A stretch of 64,000 nt of DNA from Unio delphinus (GCA_029339505.1 JAQISU010000114.1:2280501-2344500), one strand, 5' to 3'. Positions 48,621 through 59,302 are shown, counted from the first letter of the stretch. Numbers and translations: made by a program. Notes: generated by a model not told the origin, from the letters alone.

Positions 48621-48756
48621 CACTTCGTCAAAAGTCTGCTTTTCAAATTATATATGCAAAATACTACTAGGTAAATATCTTTCTCTCCTGGCAGATATTC
48701 CTATTTCCCGGTAAAAACTACAGCGCTCAGCTTTATCTCTAACCTGTTCGAAATCG

Positions 48757-50027
48757 ATAAATTCCCTATGTGACACGCAGAGTCTCAAGGAACTCATCAG
48801 GGACGTGAGGTAGTTACAGATATAATATTTTAACTAAATCACATTATTGTCTATCGCTCTTTCACTGCCAATAGGAAAAGAAGCGAAATATTAAATTTAA
48901 TTATTAACCAAACTTCAAATAAATTTCACAATAGGACTAAAATATATCTTAGTTTCAGTTCTTGCAGTGCTCTCTCATTCCCAATTTTACTGGACCTCTT
49001 CCTGGTCTACTCGTTGTAAATACATAAGAGTTTGTTGCGCAGTTAGAAGAGGCCAATTGCCGACCTCAGAAGATAAAGGTATGTGTAATCATATTATTTT
49101 ATTGAAAATCGTCAAAGTTGTATGGATTTGACATTATTTTATATTGTGCTTACATTTACCAATCTCAAATACTAAAACAATATTCTCACATGATGACATG
49201 TCATTATTAGAACGGGAAAGATGTCATTACTATACTGGGTTCCAGGTTTAATTGTATTTTGGGATATATATAGAGGATATTTGCTTGAAACGAGTGAATA
49301 ACGGATATATTTCATCGAGTGGATGAAAAACTCGGTATTTTCACGAGTGGCGAAAAATGTTTCAGCACTTCTTTAGTATATTAGCAATAAAGTGTTCGTT
49401 CCCACTCTATTATCTTATAGGTACACCAATTTTATCAAACTTAATTTACTTGAGTCGAAAAATTTTAAAGAACAATACGGCTTCTGAAACATCTATGAAT
49501 ATTTCTGGCACACATATTAAACACCATCTGCAATAATAACATATCAGACGAAGTTACCAAAAGGTCATCTTCGCTAGCCAACGTTCCGATATGATAACCC
49601 TTTATACATCTTGATATATAGAGCACATATTTCTGTTCTTTCTTTTTGTGAATTTCATTGGATGCGGCGGCATTAATTAAGACAAAAGGACTCACTTGTT
49701 ACCCATCTGAGGTTTAATTGTGTCCCTTCTTTACACGCAAATTTGAAGATGGCTTTAGTAAAATAGGTAAAGTAGTGTCTCCTTTATAAAGTGACTATCG
49801 TGAAGATTAAAAATAAAGAAACGCGTTTTGTTTATCTTTACTTATACGTCTATTGCTAATAAGAATTTCTAGAGGCAATCTTTAAGCGTGTATTTCAGGT
49901 TCCTCAACATCAGGTCTTACAACAAAAGTATAAAGTAGTTCTTTTACTTTTCTTTATGTGTTATTATATTTTCCAAGATTACGGACTAGATAGCAACAAA
50001 TTATTACGACTTATCCTCAAACCACCC
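48757..50027 (+). repeat. Segmental duplication, copy 2 (left part)
   Basis: Partner of 25709-27445. It is interrupted at CACCC (50023-50027) by the LTR element and continues at 57161-57323. Confidence 0.9.
50023..50027 (+). repeat. Target-site duplication, left
   Basis: CACCC, repeated at 57161-57165. Five bp is usual for Ty3/gypsy integrases. Confidence 0.85.
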
Positions 50028-51035
50028 TGTCAGAATTGTCACGGAATGTTGTAGTTTTTATTTAGGAAAGACATGTACTCGGGTTTTGTTTATCGTGTCC
50101 AACGATACCTGAGGGTGATTTTTATATATATGGGCAGTTGTACTTCGGAATCGTGAGTACAATTCGCTCTATGCCGCACGTGCAGAGTGTTTTCGATGCG
50201 GAGCACGAATCCGTATAAATACTTTGCTATATGTGAAGGATCTTCACATTACTAAGGGTTTTGTCAACAAGCGGCTGGATTAAAGGACTGTAGCTGTAGG
50301 GCTATTGATCCGAGGGAGGGAGGATTGGCACAACGTTAGCTGTAGGGCTGTAGAGCTAATTGTACGAGGGTGTTAAACATCCGGGGTGTCCGGAGCTGTC
50401 AAACGTCGGGAGCTGTGATTAAATGCACTGGTGTGTCCAGAGCTGTTTAATGTGCCGGAGTGTCTCATGTCTAGCGTCCGGAGTGTCTAATGTCAAGGGT
50501 GACCCAGCAGTAGAGCTGTCTAAATGACCAGAGTGTCTGGAGGGTCTAATGTTTCGTAGTATTCCGAGGGTCCGGAGTCTGTAGAAATTGTGAAGTTCTA
50601 TTGTACCAGCTGTGGAGCTGTATACTAATAGTTGGTTATATGTATTTATTTGTAATTTGTTAGCCGTGGGCTAATATGGGTTTGAGGAACCCAGTATATC
50701 TTTTGGGACTGGAAAGATAAGTCGTTATCCGTCCCTTTTATTATTATATTCAAATATAGTTTCGCTACTTGAGCGTATACATTCTTTACTATATGAGTAA
50801 TCCTACATTGTTTACTACGTGAGTAAACTGTATTCATTTTTTTTGTATATTTTTTTCGCTGGGGTTTTGTATCATTGTTTTTGTATCATTGTATCATTGA
50901 TTCGTATCATTGTTTTGTATTATTGTATCATTGATTTGTATCATTGTATACATTGTTGCATCTTCTAGTCTATGCGTAATTATGTTTAATTAAATCCAAT
51001 ATTTGGATACACTACGCACGCATTTCATTGTTTTG

Positions 51036-51114
<79 letters not shown>

Positions 51115-51200
51115 CCACATTAAACCATAATCTTTATATCCGTATCATAAAACGTGTTCTGTTATCAATCCGAAATATCCGTCCCGGTTATCTTGCTACA
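50028..51200 (+). repeat. 5' LTR
   Basis: Begins TGTCAGAATTGTCACGG and ends TTATCTTGCTACA (TG...CA). The middle has repeated phrases such as GTCCGGAGTGTCTAATGTC and GGAGCTGT, a GTATCATT-rich stretch and a (TA)n tract at 51039-51112. Confidence 0.93.
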
Positions 51201-51202
51201 AA

Positions 51203-51220
51203 TGGTGTCAGAAGTGGGAT
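51203..51220 (+). other. Primer-binding site
   Basis: TGGTGTCAGAAGTGGGAT, two bases after the LTR. The leading TGG pairs with the CCA end of a tRNA. The tRNA species was not identified. Confidence 0.7.
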
Positions 51221-51442
51221 CATTTCGGATTGAACAGAGCACTGAAATTGTTTTGTAGCTTTTTTTGTTTCATACGCGCTTGATAAAGCATAGAGTGGTT
51301 AGGTAGATATCTAATGTTACTTTATTTCTTTGAATTCAGTTAATAATTGTGTTGCGATTTTGAGAAGGGAAATACGATTTACTGGTAATTGCGTGGTTTG
51401 TTAAGCCTGGACTTTAAGGTTGGTCACCACCAAACTTCTGAA

Positions 51443-52491
51443 ATGTCTTCTATGAAAGAACTGGTAGAATTGGGGAAACAGTTCGGTTATGAGGGGGAGT
51501 CCCTTAGGAATTTCGTTCGTGAAGAACAGGCTAGGGAGAGGGACCAAAGATTAAAGGAGAGGGAATTCGAAAAAGAAAAGATAGAACTTGAAAAACAGGC
51601 AGAAAAGGAAAGGATATAATTAGAAAGGGAAACCAAGAGGGAAATGATAGAATTAGAAAAAGAAAAGATAGAACTAGAAAACAGGCAGAAAAGGAAAGGA
51701 TATAATTAGAAAGGGAAGCAGAGAGGGAGAAGATAGAAAGGGAAAAACAGGTAAGGTTAGAAACTTTGGAGATAGAAGATAGGAATAGGCAGAGGGAGTA
51801 TCAAAGGAATTCTGAGTTATTGCAAGCTAAGAAAGAAGGGGAACATGATATTAAACTGAGGGGTCCAAAATTACCCCCATTTGAAGACGATAAAGATAAT
51901 ATGGATAGTTATCTAAATAGGTTTGAGAGGTATGCTACGGTACAAAAACGGAAGAAAGACGATTGGACGCTTCACCTTAGCGCGTTACTGAAAGGTAACG
52001 CGTTAGACGTGTATTCGCGTTTATCCACGGCCGATTCGCTCAGTTACCCCGTGTTGAAAGAGGCACTTCTCAAGAAATATGAACTAACTGAGCAAGAGTT
52101 TCGCAAGAAATTTAAGTATAGCAAACCCGAGAGAGGCGAAACATTCACCCAGTTTGTCAGTAGGACTTGTAATTACTTGCAGCGATGGTTGGAATGTGGC
52201 AAAATAGTCAAGACATTTGAGGGTCTTGTTGATTTCTTGCTTCGTGACCAATTGTTAACAACATGTGGCAAGGAGCTATATTTATTTTTGAAGGAAAGGT
52301 CCTTCACAAATGTACAGGATATGGCCACACAGGCGGATTTGTTCGCTGAAGCCCGGGGAGGTTCGCAGAATGTCGTCACGCGAGATATCCAAGGTGGGAA
52401 TCAGGTCAAAGACAGAAAACCCAGGGAACCTGATAAATCTGGTGGGCGTAACCAGGGGAAGCATAGTGACGCGAAATGTTTCATTTGCTAG
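51443..52491 (+). pseudogene. gag: gag of the Gmr1-like element
   Basis: Start ATG in CTGAAATGTCTTC. It begins MSSMKELVELGKQFGYEGES, then a Glu/Lys/Arg-rich coiled coil. A roughly 90-bp tandem duplication there (about 51570-51720) brings a TAA at 51617 and a frame change. The capsid frame resumes at 51766 with PKLPPFEDD and a SCAN-like segment ending DQLLTTCGKELYLFLKER. The vertebrate SCAN domain is known to derive from Gmr1-like gag. The CCHC zinc knuckle is cut by TAG at 52489 directly after its second Cys (KCFIC). The knuckle's His and last Cys follow in the same frame (GHISHYCP). Confidence 0.8.
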
Positions 52492-52494
52492 GAA

Positions 52495-52896
52495 GTGGGT
52501 CATATCTCCCATTATTGTCCTAAGCGGAAGGGACCAGTCCAGAAAGTCGCGGTAGCCATTAGAGGCAGAAGGTCGGTAAACGGAAAACTAGATGTTTCCC
52601 AGCAAGCTAAGCGGGAAGCAGTACGCGAACCGGTGACGCGTTTAGAGACCAATTGCGATGCAATCCAATCAATCGGTACATGTATTTTTCCAGAGGCACG
52701 GGTGCCGATCGGAAACGGCACTGTCAACGGACAAGAGGTCACAGTTCTACGAGACACTGGATGCACTACTGTAGTCGTGAAACGGAGCTTAGTCCGCGAT
52801 GATCAATTGCTTGGGTTTAAATCACCTTGCATGTTACTTGACCAGACAATCGGCCATGTTCCAGTCGCCAGGATAATGATAGAAACACCTTTTTGA
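52495..52896 (+). pseudogene. Aspartic protease region
   Basis: Same frame as the capsid, after the TAG. It opens with the rest of the zinc knuckle, then a linker, then a retropepsin with catalytic Asp in VLRDTGCTTVVV. The frame stops at TGA (52894) in a run of five T. The next domain is open in a different frame starting within the same run, so a 1-nt indel in the T-run is the simplest cause. Confidence 0.75.
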
Positions 52897-54470
52897 CAGG
52901 AACCGTGGAAGCTTTGTGCATAGCCAACCCCATATATGAACTTACGATTGGCAATGTACCGGGTTCGAGACTTCCAACCATAGAAGATTTCAGATTTCCC
53001 ATCATCCAAGCTGTACAAACTAGAAGTCAAACCAAGGAGCAAAATCAACCATTACGTAAATTGAAAGTACCAGAAGCCATTACTGATATCTCCTGCGAAG
53101 AATTTCGAAATGAGCAAAAACGTGAGGAGTCTTTACGTGCAATTTCAGAGAAAACATTAACGGGTACCGTGAAAAAGTGTAAGAACGGGGGTTCCTCTAA
53201 ATTCCTTACTCGAAAGGGTTTAATGTACAGGGAATATTCTACATCAGACAGGAAGTTCCTGCAACTAGTGGTTCCCCAGAATTTGAGGTCATATGTACTC
53301 AAGGTCGCGCACGAGTCGAGTATGGCGGGTCATTTAGGCGTAAAGAAAACAACGGATAGGGTATTACGAGATTTTTATTGGCCTGGTGTCAACAGCGATG
53401 TAGCGCGGTTCTGTCGCTCGTGCAACATTTGCCAGAAGACTACCCCTAAAGGTAGGGTAACTAGAGTACCGTTGGGTCAGATGCCGTTGATAGATACTCC
53501 GTTCAAAAGAGTAGCCATCGACATTGTAGGACCAATATTTCCACATACAGATCGAAAAAACCGATACATTTTGACGCTGGTAGATTACGCTACCAGATAT
53601 CCCTAAGCCACAGCTCTGCCTTCAATTGAAACCGAACGATTAGCTGAAGCGCTCGTAGACATGTACAGCAGGGTGGGAGTGCCCGAGGAAGTTCTTACAG
53701 ATTGTGGAGTACAATTTACCTCAGATCCCATGGCAGAAATTAGTAGGTTGCTATCCCTTAAACAATTACGTACAACACCCTACCATCCTATGTGCAACGG
53801 GTTGGTCGAGAAATTCAACGAGACACTGAAGCAAATGTTGCGGAGGATGTGTGCAGAAAGACCGAAGGATTGGGATAGATATCTGAATGCCCTTCTGTTC
53901 GCATATCGTGAGGTTCCTCAGGAAAGCTTAGGTTTCTCCCCGTTTGAACTATTGTACGGTAGGACAGTCCGTGATCCTATACGTATACTTCACGAACTGT
54001 GGTCGGACGAGGTCGTGGACGAAGAGGTTAAGACCACTTACCAATATGTGGTTGATTTGCGCGAAAGATTAGAAAGTACATGTCGGATGGCTCAAGAAGA
54101 ACTCGTGAAATCAAGTCGTAGATACGCAAAGTATTACAACCGAGGAACACGGAGAAAAAAATTTGACGTAGGAAATCAAGTGTTGGTGCTTCTTCCGACG
54201 AATAACAACAAGCTGCTAGTTCAATGGAAGGGGCCATATGAAGTCAAACAGGTAAAGGGCGAAATGGATTATATCGTTGATGTAGAGGGAAAATCCAAAA
54301 CGTTTCACGCCAATATGCTTAAACTCTACGTAGCGAGACCTGGACAAACAATTGATAAAGGGATCATGAATGTAGTATGCGTAGCGGTGATAGAAGATGG
54401 GTCTTATGATGAAGGGGAATTAGTCTCCAGTAAAGGATTGCCATTTGAATACCCTAATGAAGTAGGCTAA
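52893..54470 (+). pseudogene. Integrase, upstream of RT
   Basis: HHCC zinc-binding module: His of AHESS, HLGVKKT, then CRSCNICQ. The DDE core has Asp in AIDIVGP, Asp in LTDCGVQF and Glu in LVEKFNETL with typical spacing. The C-terminal GPY/F module reads QWKGPYEV through HANMLKLY. An in-frame TAA at 53604 cuts the core just after VDYATRYP, and a second TAA at 54468 ends the segment before RT. All three parts share one frame, so both are single nonsense codons (or the second is a natural boundary). Confidence 0.85.
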
Positions 54471-54530
54471 GAAAGTATTGACCAGATAAATATATGCCCT
54501 GATTTATCGGAAGGTCAGCAGACACAGATC

Positions 54531-55877
54531 ATGGAGGTTTTTTCTACATACCCAGAGGTGTTTACGGACAGAACAGGCCGTACGAATCTAATTCGACACG
54601 AGATAAAATTGAATACATCTGATCCTATCAGGATTAAAGGATATAAGATACCCTTTAATGCACGACAGACTATCAACGAAGAAGTGACAAAAATGTTAGA
54701 TCAGGAAGTGATCGAATTGTCAAATTCCCCATACTCGTCCCCTGTGGTGTTAGTCAAAAAGAAAGATGGGACCAACCGGTTTTGCATCGATTTTCGACAA
54801 TTAAACAAGATCACCGTATTTGACGCAGAACCAATGCCTGATATGGAAGATGTACTTTCGAAATTGGCAGGTCACAAATACATTTCCAAATTGGATTTAA
54901 GCAAAGGATGTTGGCAGATACCAATCTCTGATAATGCCCGCAAATTAACGGCATTCACGACTCCAAAAAGACTTTTCCAATTTAAAGTCATGCCGTTTGG
55001 TTTAGTAAATGCCGGAGCGTCGTGCGTCCGTCTTATGCGTAAACTGTTAAACGGAATGGAAAGCGTCGACAGCTTTGTTGACGACATTTTTGTTTACACA
55101 CATACATGGGATGAACATGTTAGGGTATTGCGGGATTTGGTCGTTAAACTTCACACTGCCAATCTTTCAGTTAGGCCTACTAAATGTAGTATAGGGTATT
55201 CAAGTTTAGAATGTTTGGGACATCTGGTAAGTGGACTAGACCAGTTGAAACCTCAACCAGATAAAATAGGAGCGATCAGGGATGCACCTAGACCAGAGAC
55301 AAAAAAACAAGTGAGATCATTCATAGGTCTAGTCGGGTTTTATAGGAAATTCGTACCTAACTTTGCAGCTATTGCAAGTCCATTAACAGATTTGACTAGG
55401 AAGGGGGAACCGAATAAAGTTTCATGGGGTGCATGCCAGGAAAAAACCTTTAACGTTTTAAAACATAAACTGGTGAGTGCACCAATTTTTAAGTTGCCAG
55501 ACTTAGATAAACCTTTTGTACTGAGGACTGATGCGTCCGATACGGGTCTTGGGGCTGTTTTGCTACAGGAGCAAGGGGGTGTGAAATTACCCATTGCTTA
55601 TGCAAGTAGGAAATTACTCCCTAGAGAGAAAAATTACTCCGTGAATGAAAAGGAGTGTTTAGGCTTAGTATGGGGAATAGGAAAATTCCACACGTACCTT
55701 TTTGGGAGGGAGTTTACTTTGCAAACGGACCATCAGCCACTCTTATATTTGAATAAAGCGAAGGTTGCCAACGCAAGACTGATGCGTTGGGCGTTATCTT
55801 TGCAGCCGTATTGTTTCCGAATCGAGGCGATTCGAGGCTCAGAAAATGTAGGGGCTGATTTTTTAAGTAGGGTGTAG
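54531..55877 (+). CDS. Reverse transcriptase and RNase H
   Basis: Open for 448 codons. RT motifs in order: SPVVLVKKKDG, RFCIDFRQLN, YISKLDLSKGCWQI, MPFGLVNA, the catalytic box FVDDIFVY, and LGHLVS. The connection region RSFIGLVGFYRKF follows. RNase H has Asp in LRTDASDTGLGAVLLQ, Glu in NEKECLGL and Asp in LQTDHQPLLYL, ending SENVGADFLSRV, where Gly-Ala-Asp provides the last acid. The frame is the same as the integrase and upstream sequence to 54471 is also open. Its position after integrase is the notable feature. Family function: copies element RNA into DNA and degrades the RNA strand. Confidence 0.9.
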   Translation: MEVFSTYPEVFTDRTGRTNLIRHEIKLNTSDPIRIKGYKIPFNARQTINEEVTKMLDQEVIELSNSPYSSPVVLVKKKDGTNRFCIDFRQLNKITVFDAEPMPDMEDVLSKLAGHKYISKLDLSKGCWQIPISDNARKLTAFTTPKRLFQFKVMPFGLVNAGASCVRLMRKLLNGMESVDSFVDDIFVYTHTWDEHVRVLRDLVVKLHTANLSVRPTKCSIGYSSLECLGHLVSGLDQLKPQPDKIGAIRDAPRPETKKQVRSFIGLVGFYRKFVPNFAAIASPLTDLTRKGEPNKVSWGACQEKTFNVLKHKLVSAPIFKLPDLDKPFVLRTDASDTGLGAVLLQEQGGVKLPIAYASRKLLPREKNYSVNEKECLGLVWGIGKFHTYLFGREFTLQTDHQPLLYLNKAKVANARLMRWALSLQPYCFRIEAIRGSENVGADFLSRV

Positions 55878-55976
55878 TGGGCAGATCATTTCGTTCAGCC
55901 TACAAATTTTGGAGGATTTTATAATGGTTCATATTTCACATTCCGTGATTGTTCTAAAAGTGATACCACTTTTTTT

Positions 55977-55989
55977 AGGGGGGACGAAT
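55977..55989 (+). other. Polypurine tract
   Basis: AGGGGGGACGAAT after a T-run, immediately before the 3' LTR. It would prime plus-strand DNA synthesis. Confidence 0.75.
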
Positions 55990-57001
55990 GGTCAGAACTG
56001 TCACGGAATGTTGTAGTTTTTATTTAGGAAAGACATGTACTCGGGTTTTGTTTATCGTGTCCAACGATACCTGAGGGTGATTTTTATATATATGGGCAGT
56101 TGTACTTCGGAATCGTGAGTACAATTCGCTCTATGCCGCACGTGCAGAGTGTTTTCGATGCGGAGCACGAATCCGTATAAATACTTTGCTATATGTGAAG
56201 GATCTTCACATTACTAAAGGTTTTGTCAACAAGCGGCTGGATTAAAGGACTGTAGCTGTAGGGCTATTGATCCGAGGGAGGGAGGATTGGCACAACGTTA
56301 GCTGTAGGGCTAATTGTACGAGGGTGTTAAACATCCGGGGTGTCCGGAGCTGTCAAACGTCGGGAGCTGTGATTAAATGCACTGGTGTGTCCAGAGCTGT
56401 TTAATGTGCCGGAGTGTCTCATGTCTAGCGTCCGGAGTGTCTAATGTCAAGGGTGACAAGGGTGACCCAGCAGTAGAGCTGTCTAAATGACCAGAGTGTC
56501 TGGAGGGTCTAATGTTTCGTAGTATTCCGAGGGTCCGGAGTCTGTAGAAATTGTGAAGTTCTATTGTACCAGCTGTGGAGCTGTATACTAATAGTTGGTT
56601 ATATGTATTTATTTGTAATTTGTTAACCGTGGGCTAATATGGGTTTGCGGAACCCAGTATATGGTTTGGGACTGGAAAGATAAGTCGTTATCTGTTCCTT
56701 TTATTATTATTTTCAAATATAGTTTCGCTACTTGAGCGTATACATTTTTTACTATATGAGTAATCCTACATTGTTTACTACGTGAGTAAACTGTATTCAT
56801 TTTTTTTTTTGTATATTTTTTTCGCTGGGGTTTTGTATCATTGTTTTTGTATCATTGTATCATTGATTCGTATCATTGTTTTGTATCATTGTATCATTGA
56901 TTTGTATCATTGTATAATTTGTTGCATCTTCTAGTCTGTGCGTAATTATGTTTAATTAAATCCAATATTTGGATACACTACGCACGCATTTCATTGTTTT
57001 G

Positions 57002-57074
<73 letters not shown>

Positions 57075-57160
57075 CCACATTAAACCATAATCTTTATATC
57101 TGTATCATAAAACGTGTTCTGTTATCAATCCGAAATATCCGTCCCGGTTATCTTGTTACA
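55990..57160 (+). repeat. 3' LTR
   Basis: Aligns with 50028-51200. Its first base is G rather than T. Two 12-bp indels (one loses TAGAGCTG-type sequence near 56305, one gains ACAAGGGTG near 56455) and about 15 substitutions separate the LTRs. A (TA)n tract lies at 57004-57072. Confidence 0.93.
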
Positions 57161-57323
57161 CACCCACCCACCCCACCCCTCAACCTTATTGTTATATTTT
57201 TATCACATCATAATCTAGAAACATTAGTAAGAAATATTAGAAGGAGATCTTCTTTATGTCATACGTCAACTTAATGTGTGATTGTAATCACCGGGTTTTC
57301 TTCCTAATGTAGGTAACGTGCAC
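57161..57323 (+). repeat. Segmental duplication, copy 2 (right part)
   Basis: Continues the match to 27445-27604 after the LTR element. Homology ends at GTAACGTGCAC, where the virus-like element starts. Confidence 0.9.
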
Positions 57324-57672
57324 AGCAGCAGAGAGGGTGAATCCTACAACGTTTTGAGACAAAATTTGATTGAAATCTTAAAACGAGCCGTCCTATAATC
57401 TCATTTTAACCAAAAAAAGGGTGAATCCTACAACGTTTTTAGACAAATTTTGATTGAAATCCTAAAACGAGCCGTCCTATAATCTCATTTTAACCAAAAA
57501 AAAATATCTCAGGGGCAAACCCTACAACGTTTTCAGACAAAAAATTGATTGAAATCTTAACGAGCTTTCCCTACGAAATCTCATTTTAACTAAAAAAAAA
57601 GGAAAACGGAGATTTTACGATTTTTTAATCAATTTTGGTCGCAACTTGTTGTCATCCACCCTCTCTGCTGCT
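57324..57672. repeat. Terminal repeat region of the virus-like element
   Basis: Bounded by AGCAGCAGAGAGGGTG (57324-57339) and its exact inverse (57657-57672). Inside are three tandem units starting near 57335, 57419 and 57513 (periods about 84 and 94), each with CCTACAACGTTTT, TTGATTGAAATC and AATCTCATTTTAAC. Tandem repeats in terminal repeats are common in Polintons. The inverted 16-mers could alternatively mark a small element inserted at the boundary. Confidence 0.6.
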
Positions 57673-57712
57673 ACAGGTTAACAAAAAATAATAAAATGAT
57701 TTGATCCAGTCT

Positions 57713-59068
57713 TTAGGATCTCACAAACAGACTAATCGCTAACACCTCTTCTTGTAAATCAATCAGATTATTGGACTGATCTGTGAGTTTGAAATTAATT
57801 CTCGTTAACGAATTATTATGGCATCGCATGTAGACAGGATTAATTGGGTTTTCAATAATCAGGAATCCTGGAGGAGCTGTTGGTGAAAACGAATAAAGAA
57901 TATATCCTTGCTGAGCTTGATTTGATCGTTCGAGATTAATTTGATAGCTTCCTTCAATAACATCACATACTAAATTGAGTGCAATCACTGAGGATATATT
58001 TACGTTGAACGGAGCGATATGCCTACCGCCACCGTCTGGGTCATTATTGTGTTTGAGGATTTTTATTTCCGGTGATGCTGTTTTTTTCCATGCATCATGA
58101 ATTATTTTAAAACCAACATCGATGGCATCACTGAGAGATTTTTGTAGTTCTAAGATATTATACCCTGGTAGTTTGAATGTTGGAATGTCTTCAACGCGGA
58201 TTTGATAGATCAATGCAAATTCTGTTCTCGTTATAGGATTACTGTCACCTAATATCACTTGAATGATTTGCAAATGAAATGTTTCCATATCATTGATGAT
58301 TTTGTTGCATGTTTCTACGACGCTGATAAATTCATCTCGGGTGAGAGAGCCGGATTTAAGGGGTATTAACAACAGCGAAAAATCATTATTCATTGCTGTG
58401 AAATTTTCATCGATTTTAAGATCGTCAGCAACAAGAAATTTCCCTCCCCCAACATTATCGTGAAAGATCTTAAAAAAATCTCTAGTGATTGTGCGATCTT
58501 GATAACTCTTTATTGGATTATCAGATTTTATTCTGTCGGTGATATAATCAGTTTTTTGTGGTTCTGGTAAATCAACGGTTTTTCCCCCTGGTGGTAATTC
58601 AGGCCATCCTAGTACGGTTCTAATAGAACTCTGATAGATATCTACGACGTATCCTTCTGTGCTTATTTCAATTGCGGATGATAGCGTCGGCTCATGAACT
58701 GTTATAGCGATTTTTGACTCTACTCCAGTAATCGATTTTATTCTACGCGCGAATTCATTATTGATTTGTTCGATTTGGTATGATCCGGTTGGTATGGAAA
58801 CAACGTTCCAGTCTGGGGTACCGTCGTCTTTATTCTTATATGAGAACACCAGTGAATTATTCGGTTGTTGACCACCAAATGATTTTGATCTGATATTAGG
58901 CCAACTGTGGTATACTCGTAATTTTGCTAGCGCTATCTCCTTCACGGGGACTGGGCTAGGGAAATTCACACTAAACTCGGGTTCCGTTGATGTTATTGAT
59001 ATCATACTTGTTTGTACTGGGTTCGTGTTCTCCACTATTTGTTGAAGTAATTCCATCGGTGTTGTCAT
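57713..59068 (-). CDS. Putative penton/minor capsid protein of the virus-like element
   Basis: 451 residues, ATG at 59068. The N-terminal third has LRVYHSWPNI (50-59) and IPTGSYQIEQINNEF (92-106), a pattern I associate with a structural protein shared by related invertebrate virus-like elements. No enzyme motif, membrane helix or signal peptide is apparent, and the sequence is beta-strand-like throughout. It is the gene nearest the element's end, and its stop is 40 bp from the terminal repeat. Its first codons lie in a local tandem duplication. The penton assignment rests on length, position and the absence of another candidate, so it is tentative. Confidence 0.55.
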   Translation of the reverse strand: MTTPMELLQQIVENTNPVQTSMISITSTEPEFSVNFPSPVPVKEIALAKLRVYHSWPNIRSKSFGGQQPNNSLVFSYKNKDDGTPDWNVVSIPTGSYQIEQINNEFARRIKSITGVESKIAITVHEPTLSSAIEISTEGYVVDIYQSSIRTVLGWPELPPGGKTVDLPEPQKTDYITDRIKSDNPIKSYQDRTITRDFFKIFHDNVGGGKFLVADDLKIDENFTAMNNDFSLLLIPLKSGSLTRDEFISVVETCNKIINDMETFHLQIIQVILGDSNPITRTEFALIYQIRVEDIPTFKLPGYNILELQKSLSDAIDVGFKIIHDAWKKTASPEIKILKHNNDPDGGGRHIAPFNVNISSVIALNLVCDVIEGSYQINLERSNQAQQGYILYSFSPTAPPGFLIIENPINPVYMRCHNNSLTRINFKLTDQSNNLIDLQEEVLAISLFVRS

Positions 59069-59302
59069 CGTTGCTATACTGTTGTTGTCGCTCTAATTTT
59101 GACACCGCGGAATCATAAATACTGACCATCACTGAGAACTCACACTTTGGTATGGTTGAGGTTATTGAGATCATTCTGGTTTTTGGGTTCGTGTTTTCTA
59201 ACTCCATCGGTGTTGTCATTGTTATTATATTCATGTTGTTGCTCTAATTTCGATATCGCGGAATCAAAAATACTGACCATCGCTGAGAATTCACTATCTG
59301 AT
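58971..59302 (-). repeat. 150-bp tandem duplication across a gene boundary
   Basis: Two diverged units, period about 151 bp, cover the end of the 181-codon gene and the start of the 451-codon gene. Each encodes EFS.MVSI.DSA.SKLE in one frame and MTTPMEL then MISITST in another. The duplicate fixes both the upstream stop (TGA at 59140) and the downstream start. Confidence 0.85.

Larger units (their letters stand above)
50028..57160 (+). mobile_element. Gmr1-type Ty3/gypsy LTR retrotransposon
   Basis: A 7133-bp element with two LTRs of about 1.17 kb and a 5-bp target duplication CACCC (50023-50027 and 57161-57165). The uninterrupted target survives in the duplicate at 27440. Domain order is gag, aspartic protease, integrase, reverse transcriptase, RNase H. 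Having integrase before RT is the hallmark of the Gmr1 lineage within Ty3/gypsy. The coding region carries in-frame stops and frameshifts, so this copy cannot make its proteins unaided. The LTRs differ by roughly 15-20 changes by eye, implying modest age. Confidence 0.92.

Noticed and set aside
51003..51233. Ile-Tyr repeat frames (also at 16194 and 56969)
   Set aside because: Translations of (TA)n tracts, two of them inside LTRs.
52489..52491. TAG as a programmed gag-pol readthrough stop
   Set aside because: It falls inside the zinc knuckle, which would leave gag without a nucleic-acid-binding module. Nonsense mutation is simpler given the other stops.
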